Position numbers and translations under genes: made by a program | Part shown: one piece after another, positions 25,056-32,180 of the stretch | Layout of the letters: each line of letters starts with the position of its first letter | Numbering within the stretch: position 1 is the first letter of the stretch | NCBI RefSeq assembly: GCF_005222485.1 | Contig: NZ_CP029078.1 | Coordinates: 3,314,001 to 3,378,000 of the forward strand | Length of the DNA: 64,000 bases | Source: Streptomyces griseoviridis | GTDB taxonomy: Bacteria; Actinomycetota; Actinomycetes; Streptomycetales; Streptomycetaceae | Direction of reading: 5' to 3' | Notes under the pieces: generated by a model | Databases searched by the model: none | What the model was told of the DNA's origin: nothing | Seen by the model: the letters and a program-made list of their open reading frames with translations, nothing else

Positions 25056-25304
25056 GAGGTTTCCCTTCTCTGCGGTCATGCCGAGGTGGCGGTCGAAACC
25101 GACGCGAGCACAGCCGGAACGGCTCGCACCATGACCTACGTGCTGGAAACGAGAGACGGGCCGCAGAAGAAACTGTGGAACGCGGGTCACCTGACAATTC
25201 ACTCGAACGCTGCGCGCGGAAAGGGGCGGTGGACGCGCGGAAGCGGTATCGGGGACCGCCGCAGCAGTAACGCTTCTCCAGAAGGATCGTCAGAAGAACC
25301 GGCG

Positions 25305-25349
25305 GGACCCGGGCGGTCGCGCCTGGGCGCGGCGCGACCGCCCGGGTCC
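25305..25349 (-). terminator. Terminator of leftward rodlin gene
   Basis: A 19-bp perfect stem (GGACCCGGGCGGTCGCGCC and complement) with a 7-base loop, 15 bases past the rodlin stop. Confidence 0.8.
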
Positions 25350-25363
25350 GGGTGCGGCGGTCG

Positions 25364-25780
25364 TCAGCTGCCCAGGGAGCCGTTGCCCGAGAGCACCGGG
25401 ATGTTGTCCAGGATGTGCGAGAGCGGCTCGTCACCCTTGGCCTGGGTGGAGTTCTCGGCGCACTGCTGGTTCTGCGGCGCGGACAGGATCGGCACGTCCT
25501 GCAGGGCGGTGACCGGGACCAGGACGCCCACCAGCGACGCGGCGTTGACCTTGGCCGGCAGGCCGACGCAGAGCTTGTTCAGCGAGCCCTGGACCAGCGA
25601 GGACTGGGGGCTGAGGTCGCCCTTGGTCTTGGCGTTGCCGAACGCCTGCTCGGCGCCGTTGCCGTTGACGGTGGTGACGCCGCTGTCGTTGCCAATGGCC
25701 AGCGCCTGAGGAGCCGCGGTCGCCGAGACGCCGACGACGGAAGCCGCGACCGCGGTGGCGGCCATTGCCTTCTTGAACAT
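25364..25780 (-). CDS. rdlA: Rodlin
   Basis: 138 residues from ATG 25780 ([17 protein letters not shown]). Signal peptide of about 28 residues ends QALA. The rodlin body follows: [44 protein letters not shown], then [44 protein letters not shown]. Two cysteines are conserved. Rodlins form the paired rodlet pattern on aerial hyphae and spores together with chaplins. It is divergent from the second rodlin gene across a 196-base region, the rdlA/rdlB arrangement known from S. coelicolor. It differs from the two rightward copies by an extra Leu-Val (GVLVPVTAL) and by its leader. Confidence 0.93.
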   Translation of the reverse strand: MFKKAMAATAVAASVVGVSATAAPQALAIGNDSGVTTVNGNGAEQAFGNAKTKGDLSPQSSLVQGSLNKLCVGLPAKVNAASLVGVLVPVTALQDVPILSAPQNQQCAENSTQAKGDEPLSHILDNIPVLSGNGSLGS

Positions 25781-25830
25781 TTCTCCGGATTTCCTTTCCT
25801 GAGGGGGCCGCACATTGCCGCCCCGTCACA

Positions 25831-25858
25831 TCAACCAGGCGGACCCGGATAGGTTTCG
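25831..25858 (-). promoter_or_regulatory. Candidate sigma-BldN-type promoter of rdlA
   Basis: Minus-strand reading: CGAAAC, 16 bases, GGTTGA. This matches the remembered BldN consensus (CGTAAC-N16-CGTTGA) at 10 of 12 positions, about 50 bases upstream of the start codon. Confidence 0.6.
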
Positions 25859-25904
25859 ACGCTTCACCCGCGCGGATTTCCATTGCGCCATTGGAGTGAA
25901 CCCC

Positions 25905-25932
25905 AGCAACCATGCGGGCCGGGGTCAGTTGT
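25905..25932 (+). promoter_or_regulatory. Candidate sigma-BldN-type promoter of rdlB
   Basis: AGCAAC, 16 bases, AGTTGT. Four of six bases match in each element, with the expected spacing and about 45 bases to the start codon. Weaker than the other rodlin promoters. Confidence 0.45.
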
Positions 25933-25976
25933 GCAGGTCGCTCCGGTGGACGGGGTTTCTCAGAAGGGACATGCAA

Positions 25977-26390
25977 GTGATCAAGAAGGTTTTGGCTGCT
26001 GCGGCGATCGCCGCTTCCGTCGCCGGTGTTTCGGCCGCCACGGCGCCCCAGGCGCTGGCGATCGGCAACGACGGTGGCGTCACCACCACCAACGGCAACG
26101 GCGCCGCGCAGATCTACGGCAACCAGGCCACGTACGGCAACATGAGCCCGCAGATGGCGCTCATCCAGGGCTCGCTCAACAAGCCCTGCATCGGCCTGCC
26201 CGTCAAGGGCAACCTGGCCTCGCTCGTCGGCCTGGTCCCGGTCACCGTCGCGCAGGACGTGCCGATCCTGTCGGCCCCGCAGAACCAGCAGTGCACCGAG
26301 AACTCCACCCAGGCCAAGGGTGACGAGCCGCTCTCGCACATCCTGGACAACATCCCGGTCCTGTCGGGCAACGGCTCCGCCGGAAGCTGA
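25977..26390 (+). CDS. rdlB: Rodlin
   Basis: 137 residues if it starts at GTG 25977. AGAAGGGA (25962-25969) is 7 bases before this GTG but only one base before ATG 25971, so the GTG ([14 protein letters not shown]) is preferred; ATG 25971 would add two residues (MQ). Signal peptide ends QALA. The body [45 protein letters not shown] and [40 protein letters not shown] is typical rodlin. It pairs divergently with rdlA and is followed by a second rightward rodlin that has its own promoter-like sequence. Confidence 0.92.
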   Translation: MIKKVLAAAAIAASVAGVSAATAPQALAIGNDGGVTTTNGNGAAQIYGNQATYGNMSPQMALIQGSLNKPCIGLPVKGNLASLVGLVPVTVAQDVPILSAPQNQQCTENSTQAKGDEPLSHILDNIPVLSGNGSAGS

Positions 26391-26407
26391 TCCGCAGACG
26401 CACCCCA

Positions 26408-26440
26408 GAACGGGCCGCCGATCCACTCGGCGGCCCGTTC
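26408..26440 (+). terminator. Terminator of rdlB
   Basis: GAACGGGCCGCCGA and its complement form a 14-bp stem with loop TCCAC, 18 bases past the stop. The third rodlin therefore needs its own promoter. Confidence 0.8.
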
Positions 26441-26547
26441 CGCGTGTCCGGACACACCGCGCGGGGCGCACCTCGCCGGGGGCGCGCGGGCGGGGTGGGG
26501 TGGGGGGCGCGTTCCGTGGCGCACGCTGGGCCGATCGGGGCATAAAG

Positions 26548-26575
26548 CGCAACCAAACCGCTCGCCGGGGGTTGA
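26548..26575 (+). promoter_or_regulatory. Candidate sigma-BldN-type promoter of the third rodlin gene
   Basis: CGCAAC, 16 bases, GGTTGA: ten of twelve bases match the remembered BldN consensus. About 75 bases upstream of the start codon. Confidence 0.6.
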
Positions 26576-26649
26576 TCAAAACGCGGCTCTGCAACGGAGT
26601 CCGTCTCCGAAACTCTGCACGGAGTCCGCTCTCCGAAAGGGAAAGAATC

Positions 26650-27060
26650 ATGAAGAAGCTGCTGGCGACCGCGGCCATCGCCGCCTCCGTCGCGGGTGTC
26701 TCGGCCGCCACCGCTCCCCAGGCGCTGGCCATCGGCAACGACAACGGTGTGACCACCACCAACGGCAACGGCGCCCTCCAGTCGTACGGCAACCAGGCCA
26801 CCCACGGCGACATGAGCCCCCAGCTCTCGCTCGTCCAGGGCTCGCTGAACAAGCCCTGCATCGGCCTGCCGGCCAAGGTCAACGCCGCGTCGCTCATCGG
26901 CCTGGTCCCGGTCACCGTCCTCCAGGACGTGCCGATCCTGTCCGCGCCGCAGAACCAGCAGTGCACCGAGAACTCCACCCAGGCCAAGGGTGACGAGCCG
27001 CTCTCGCACATCCTGGACAACATCCCGGTCCTGTCGGGCAACGGCTCCCTGGGCAGCTGA
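26650..27060 (+). CDS. Third rodlin
   Basis: 136 residues from ATG 26650 ([27 protein letters not shown]), with GAAAGGGAAAG upstream. The mature part is nearly the same as rdlB ([64 protein letters not shown]), keeping both cysteines and the invariant tail. High identity and same orientation indicate a tandem duplication of rdlB, with exchange to a separate promoter. S. coelicolor has two rodlins as far as I recall, so this is an extra copy relative to that species. Confidence 0.92.
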   Translation: MKKLLATAAIAASVAGVSAATAPQALAIGNDNGVTTTNGNGALQSYGNQATHGDMSPQLSLVQGSLNKPCIGLPAKVNAASLIGLVPVTVLQDVPILSAPQNQQCTENSTQAKGDEPLSHILDNIPVLSGNGSLGS

Positions 27061-27074
27061 CCGCAGCACCACCC

Positions 27075-27108
27075 GAGCGGGCCGCCGAAGCACTTCGGCG
27101 GCCCGCTC
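27075..27108. terminator. Bidirectional terminator between third rodlin and acyl-CoA ligase
   Basis: GAGCGGGCCGCCGAA and its complement form a 15-bp stem with a 4-base loop between convergent genes. Confidence 0.8.
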
Positions 27109-27127
27109 CGCTGTGTCCGGCCCGCCC

Positions 27128-29056
27128 TCAGGGGCGCCGCCGGTACAGCGCCTCGATCCGCTCCGCGTGGACGGCCGTCACGGCATGCCGCTTGACCTTG
27201 AGGGACGGCGTCAGCAGGCCGTTCTCCTCGGTGAACTCGCCCTCCACCACGGCGAAGGCGCGGATCGACTCGGCGCGGGAGACGGCCGCGTTGGCGTGGT
27301 CGACGGCGCGCTGGACGTCGGCGCGCAGCCGCGGGTCGTCGGCCAGTGCGGCGAACGGCGTGTCGGCGGGCAGTCCGCGGACGGTGAGCCAGTGGGCGAG
27401 CGCCTCGGGGTCGAGGGTGACGAGGGCGGCGACGAAGGGCCGGTTGTCGCCGACGACCAGGCACTGGCCGATCGGCGGGCGGCTGCGCAGCCGGTCCTCG
27501 AGGACGGCGGGCGAGACGTTCTTGCCGCCGGAGGTGACCAGGATGTCCTTCTTGCGGCCGGTGATGGTGAGGTAGCCGTCGGCGTCGAGGGAGCCGAGGT
27601 CGCCGGTGGCGAACCAGTTGTCGCGCAGGACGGCGTCGGTGGCGGCCGGGTCGTTCCAGTAGGCGCCGAAGACGATGCCGCCCTTGATCAGCACCTCGCC
27701 GTCGTCGGCGATGCGGACGGCGGTGCCGGGGACCGGGATGCCGACGGTGCCGGGGCGGGGGCGCAGGGGCGGCACGATGGTGGCGGCGGCGGAGGTCTCG
27801 GTGAGGCCGTACCCCTCGTAGACGATGATCCCGGCCGCGTAGAAGAAGAGGTTGAGGTCGCGGTCGAGCGGGGAGCCGCCGCTGATGGCGTACCGCATCC
27901 GGCCGCCGAGTTCCTTGCGGACGCGGCGGTAGACCAGCAGGTCGTAGAGGGCCCAGGCGGCCCAGAGGGCGGGACCCGGGCCCTTGCCCGTGCGCAGGAA
28001 GCGGTTCAGATGGGCCTGTCCGAAGCGGACGCCCGTGCGGTCGGCGCGGTCGAAGGAGGCGCCGCGGCCGATCTTCTCGGCGGTGGCCCGGCCGGTGTCG
28101 TGGATCTTCTCGAAGAGGTAGGGGACGCCGACGACGAAGGTCGGGCGGAACTCCTTGAGCGCGGGCCGGAGTTCGTCGGGGCGGATGCTCGGGCAGTGGC
28201 CGATCTCGATGCGGGCCATCAGGCAGGCGATCTGGAGGGTGCGGCCGAGGATGTGGGCGAGCGGCAGGAACAGCAGGGTCGAGGCGACCTGGCGGGTGAC
28301 CTCCTTGAAGATCGGGTGCAGCAGTTCGACGGTGTTGGCGGCCTCGGCGTGCAGGTTGGCGTGGGTGAGGACGCAGCCCTTGGGCCGGCCCGTGGTGCCG
28401 GAGGTGTAGCAGACGGTGGCGGGGGTGCCGGGAGTGAGCGCGGCGCGGCGCGCGGTGACCGTGTCGTCGGGGAGATGGCGTCCGAGGGCGGTGAGTTCCC
28501 CGACGGCGTCCGCGTCGATCTCCCAGACGCGGGGCGGTACTTCGTGGCGGCGGGTGCCCGCGCGTACCGTCGCGGTGTGGTCGGCGGTCTCGGTGACGAC
28601 GAGGCGGGTGCCCGAGTCGCCGATGATCCAGTCGACCTGGTCGGGCGATGAGGTGGGGTAGACCGGCACGGTCCGGCCGCCCGCGGCCCAGATCGCGAAG
28701 TCGAGGACGGTCCACTCGTAACGGGTGCGGGACATGACGGCGACCCGGTCGCCGGGTTCGAGCCCGGCGGCGACGAACCCCTTGGCGATGGCGGTGACTT
28801 CGGCGGCGAAGCGGGCGGCGGTGACGCCCCGCCAGGTGCCGTCCGGTGCCCGGCGGCGCAGGACGACGGCGTCGGGGGCCTCGGCGGCGTTGGTGAAGGG
28901 GAGGTCGGCGATGCTGCCGGTGGTGAGGGCGGCCGCCAGGGGCGGGGTGCGGGCCTCGCGTACCGCGCCGTCTCCGTCCCTGACGGTCTCGACCCTGGCT
29001 CGGGCGGCCAGATCACCGCGTTCCCTGGCCCGTTTCAGATCCCTGCGTACGCCCAT
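27128..29056 (-). CDS. Long-chain fatty-acid--CoA ligase (AMP-forming, FadD15-like)
   Basis: 642 residues from ATG 29056, which has GGGAG six bases upstream; an in-frame GTG at 29074 would add six residues. The adenylation motif YTSGTTGRPKGCVLTHANL, the later EGYGLTETSAAATIVPP, GDLGSLDADGYLTITGRKKD and KNVSPAVLEDRLRSRPPIGQ are all in place. It activates fatty acids to acyl-CoA through acyl-adenylate. Length fits the membrane-associated long-chain family. Monocistronic, with a terminator after the stop. It sits beside the rodlins but nothing in the sequence ties it to surface assembly. Confidence 0.92.
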   Translation of the reverse strand: MGVRRDLKRARERGDLAARARVETVRDGDGAVREARTPPLAAALTTGSIADLPFTNAAEAPDAVVLRRRAPDGTWRGVTAARFAAEVTAIAKGFVAAGLEPGDRVAVMSRTRYEWTVLDFAIWAAGGRTVPVYPTSSPDQVDWIIGDSGTRLVVTETADHTATVRAGTRRHEVPPRVWEIDADAVGELTALGRHLPDDTVTARRAALTPGTPATVCYTSGTTGRPKGCVLTHANLHAEAANTVELLHPIFKEVTRQVASTLLFLPLAHILGRTLQIACLMARIEIGHCPSIRPDELRPALKEFRPTFVVGVPYLFEKIHDTGRATAEKIGRGASFDRADRTGVRFGQAHLNRFLRTGKGPGPALWAAWALYDLLVYRRVRKELGGRMRYAISGGSPLDRDLNLFFYAAGIIVYEGYGLTETSAAATIVPPLRPRPGTVGIPVPGTAVRIADDGEVLIKGGIVFGAYWNDPAATDAVLRDNWFATGDLGSLDADGYLTITGRKKDILVTSGGKNVSPAVLEDRLRSRPPIGQCLVVGDNRPFVAALVTLDPEALAHWLTVRGLPADTPFAALADDPRLRADVQRAVDHANAAVSRAESIRAFAVVEGEFTEENGLLTPSLKVKRHAVTAVHAERIEALYRRRP

Positions 29057-29152
29057 GGCGGCTCCCGGTGGCACGGCTCGGACTTACTCGGGAGTCAACT
29101 TACCCGCGCGTAACTATTTATCAATGGGTCGCGCGGGAAAGGGAGTTGGCGG

Positions 29153-31261
29153 TCAGTCGGCGGAGGCGGCGGTGGCGGGCCGGTCGAGGTGGTCGGCGAC
29201 CAGGGCGGCGAACGCGGCCGGGGTGATCAGCTCGATGCCCAGGGTCTCCGCCTTGGCGCGCTTGGACCCGGCGCCCTCTCCCGCGACGACCAGGGTGGTC
29301 TTCCTGGAGACGGTGGAGGACGCCCGGCCGCCCGCCCGCTCGACGAGTTCGTTCATCTGGTTGCGGCTGAGGTTCTCCAGGGCGTCGGTCATCGTGCCGG
29401 TGACCACGACCGTCATCCCGGTCAGCGGGCCGCCGTCGGCCGGTTCCGCCGCCGTGCCCCCGGCCGCCTCGCCCGCCGTCTCCTCGGGGGCGGGCGGGGT
29501 GGCGCCCGGTTCGGTCATGTTCAGGCCCGCCGCCACCAGCCGGTCGATGAGCGGGGCCAGGGTGGCGAGTTCCTCGACGATCGACGGGGCCTTCTCCGTG
29601 CCGATGCCCTCGACGCGTCGCATCGCCTCGGCGTCGGCGGCCCTGATGTGGTCCATGGTCGCGAAGTGGCGGGCGATACGGCGGGACATGGAGCGCCCGG
29701 TGCCGCGCACGCCGAGGGCGCACAGGACCCGGGAGAGCGGCCGGCCCCTGGCCGTGTCGATCGCCGCGAGGAGGTTGTCGGTGCTGGTGCCACCCATCCG
29801 GTCGAGGCCGAGCAGCTGCTCGCGGGTGAGGGTGAAGAGGTCGGCGAGGTCGGCCACGAGTCCGGCGTCGACGAGCTGGACGACCCGGGTGTGGCCGAGG
29901 CCCTCGATGTCGAGCTGGTCGCGTCCGGCCGCGTAGGCCAGGGAGGCGACCAGATGGCAGTTGCGGCCCTGCTCGCAGCGCCAGCGCTCCTGGCCGGTGT
30001 CGATGCCGGCGCCGCAGCGCGGGCACACCTCGGGGAAGACGATGGGCTGTTCCTCGCCGGTGCGCAGATGGACGACGGGGGCCTCGACGCGCGGGATGAC
30101 GTCGCCGGCGCGGTGGACCATGACCTGGTCGCCCAGGCGCAGATCGCGGCGGGTGATGTCGGCCGGGTTGTGGAGGGTGGCGTAGGTGATGGTGGCGCCG
30201 TCGATCTCGACCGGCTCCAGGACGGCGCGCGGGGCGATGACGCCGGTGCGGCCGACGTTCCACTCCACCGCGGTCAGCCGGGTGATCTTCTCGACGGCGG
30301 GCAGCTTGTAGGCGACCGCCCAGCGCGGGGCGCGTGATCCGGAACCCGCGGCCCGCTGGTCGGCGGCGAGGTCGGCCCTGATGACGATCCCGTCGATACC
30401 GAACGGCAGTTCGGAGCGCAGGGCGGCGATCTCGCGCACCCGGGTCAGCACCTGCTCGACGCTGTCGGCGGTGGTGCCGGGGACCGGGGTGGTGGCGGTG
30501 GTGTTGACGCCGTACCGGGCGGCCAGCGCCATCAGGTCGCTGTGCGGGAGGTCGGCGAGCGCGCTCTCCTCCTCGGACAGCGGCAGCAGGCCGTAGCAGA
30601 AGAACGTCATCGGGACGGTGTAGGCGCGTTCCCTGGCGCGCAGGCTGCCCGCGGCGGCGCCGCGCGGGTTCGCGAACGGCTGGCCGCCGTGCGCGCCGCG
30701 CACCTCGTTGGCGTGCTCGAACTGCTGCGTCGTCATGAGGACTTCGCCCCTGACCTCCACGGTGACCGGCTCGGTCAGTTCGCGGGGCAGGCCCTCGACG
30801 GTGCCGATCGCGTGCGAGACGTCCTCGCCCGCCGTGCCGTCGCCCCGGGTGATCAGCTGTCCGAGGCGGCCGCGGGTGTAGCGGGCGGCGACGGCGAGGC
30901 CGTCCAGCTTGGGTTCGACGCCGAACCGGGTGACGTCGTGGCCGACGCGCCGGGCCAGTGAGGCGGTCCAGGCCGTGAACTCCTCGGGCGAGAAGACGTT
31001 GTCCAGGCTGAGCATCGCGACCGTGTGCGGGACGTCGCCCTGGACGGCGCCGCCCGCGACCTTCCCGGTCGGAGAGCCGGGCAGCACCTGGTCGGGGTGG
31101 TCGGCCTCCCAGGCGCCGATACCGCGCACCAGCCGGTCGTAGCTGTCGTCGTCGAGCGCGGACGTGCCGCCCCCGTAGTAGGCGGCCGCCGCCTGCACGG
31201 CGGCCTCGACGGCCTGCGCGTAGGCGGCGGCGTCCTCGATCACTGCTGCGGGTGTGGTCAT
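29153..31261 (-). CDS. ligA: NAD+-dependent DNA ligase
   Basis: 702 residues from ATG 31261, with GGATGG upstream. Domains run in LigA order. Ia/NTase holds the adenylated Lys in [12 protein letters not shown]. The OB-fold follows ([21 protein letters not shown]). The four-cysteine zinc finger is CPRCG...CEQGRNC. The helix-hairpin-helix region covers about residues 420-570. A C-terminal BRCT domain is at about 610-690 ([34 protein letters not shown]). It seals nicks using NAD+. [17 protein letters not shown] at the start is somewhat divergent from housekeeping LigA (normally YY..D.P..SDAEYD), so it may be a second, specialised copy. Only a genome-wide check can tell. Confidence 0.9.
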   Translation of the reverse strand: MTTPAAVIEDAAAYAQAVEAAVQAAAAYYGGGTSALDDDSYDRLVRGIGAWEADHPDQVLPGSPTGKVAGGAVQGDVPHTVAMLSLDNVFSPEEFTAWTASLARRVGHDVTRFGVEPKLDGLAVAARYTRGRLGQLITRGDGTAGEDVSHAIGTVEGLPRELTEPVTVEVRGEVLMTTQQFEHANEVRGAHGGQPFANPRGAAAGSLRARERAYTVPMTFFCYGLLPLSEEESALADLPHSDLMALAARYGVNTTATTPVPGTTADSVEQVLTRVREIAALRSELPFGIDGIVIRADLAADQRAAGSGSRAPRWAVAYKLPAVEKITRLTAVEWNVGRTGVIAPRAVLEPVEIDGATITYATLHNPADITRRDLRLGDQVMVHRAGDVIPRVEAPVVHLRTGEEQPIVFPEVCPRCGAGIDTGQERWRCEQGRNCHLVASLAYAAGRDQLDIEGLGHTRVVQLVDAGLVADLADLFTLTREQLLGLDRMGGTSTDNLLAAIDTARGRPLSRVLCALGVRGTGRSMSRRIARHFATMDHIRAADAEAMRRVEGIGTEKAPSIVEELATLAPLIDRLVAAGLNMTEPGATPPAPEETAGEAAGGTAAEPADGGPLTGMTVVVTGTMTDALENLSRNQMNELVERAGGRASSTVSRKTTLVVAGEGAGSKRAKAETLGIELITPAAFAALVADHLDRPATAASAD

Positions 31262-31319
31262 GCCGCCATCCTGCACACCACCACTGACAACGGGCCGGGG
31301 CACGGCCCCCGGCAGCCCG

Positions 31320-32180
31320 CTACGACACGATGTCCTTGCGGGCGAAGCCCCGGAAGGCCAGTGCGAACAGGATCACCGCGTAGGTGACCGAGACCGCCGT
31401 GCCCTGGAGCATGCCCGACCACTGGAGGTTCGGCTGGACGGCGTCCGCCCAGGCGAACTGCCAGTGGGCCGGCAGGAAGTGACGCCAGTCGCCGAGCGCC
31501 GTCACGGCGTCCAGGACGTTGCCGACGATGGTCAGGCCGACCGCGCCGCCGACCGCGCCGAGCGGGGCGTCGGTCTTCGTGGAGAGCCAGAACGCGAGGC
31601 CCGCGGTGACCAGTTGGGAGACGAACAGGTACGCCACGACCACCAGCAGGCGCTGCGCCGCCGTACCCGCGTCCAGGGCGCCGCCGGTCGGGATCTCCAG
31701 CGGGCCCCAGCCGTAGGCGGCGGTGCCGACGACGATCGCCACCACCGGCAGCAGGATCATCGCGGCCAGGCTCAGGCCGAGCCCGACGACCAGCTTGGAC
31801 CACAGCAGCCGGGCCCGGGGCACCGGCGCCGCCAGCAGATAGCGCAGGGACGACCAGCCCGCCTCCGAGGCGACCGTGTCCCCGCAGAACAGCGCGACCG
31901 GGATGACCAGCAGGAACCCGGCCGACACGAACAGGTTGACGGCGGCGAAGTTGGCGCCGGACGCGGTGGCCGTGTCCATCAGCGTCACCCGGCCGTTGCG
32001 GCCGCCGGGTTCGCCGCCGATCGCGAAGGCGACCAGCAGCACGAACGGCAGCGCGGCGAGGATCGCGCCCATGACCAGGGTGCGGCGGCGGCCCAGTTGC
32101 CGGGCCAGTTCGACCCGCAGGGGCAGGGTGTGGCCCGCCCGGTAGCCGTGGGCGACCTCGGTGAGCGCCGGGGTGCTCAT
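31320..32180 (-). CDS. ABC-2 type transporter permease
   Basis: 286 residues from ATG 32180, overlapping the upstream stop (ATGA). Six hydrophobic segments follow the ABC-2 plan ([91 protein letters not shown]). The loop [23 protein letters not shown] is the usual conserved cytoplasmic region. It forms the membrane part of an exporter whose ATPase is the C-terminal half of the preceding gene. Substrate unknown. Confidence 0.88.
   Translation of the reverse strand: MSTPALTEVAHGYRAGHTLPLRVELARQLGRRRTLVMGAILAALPFVLLVAFAIGGEPGGRNGRVTLMDTATASGANFAAVNLFVSAGFLLVIPVALFCGDTVASEAGWSSLRYLLAAPVPRARLLWSKLVVGLGLSLAAMILLPVVAIVVGTAAYGWGPLEIPTGGALDAGTAAQRLLVVVAYLFVSQLVTAGLAFWLSTKTDAPLGAVGGAVGLTIVGNVLDAVTALGDWRHFLPAHWQFAWADAVQPNLQWSGMLQGTAVSVTYAVILFALAFRGFARKDIVS

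Noticed and set aside
25431..28715. Minus-strand open frame of about 1090 codons across rodlins and CoA ligase
   Set aside because: It is antisense to two rodlins and out of frame with the CoA ligase; composition is Arg/Pro-rich with no domain.
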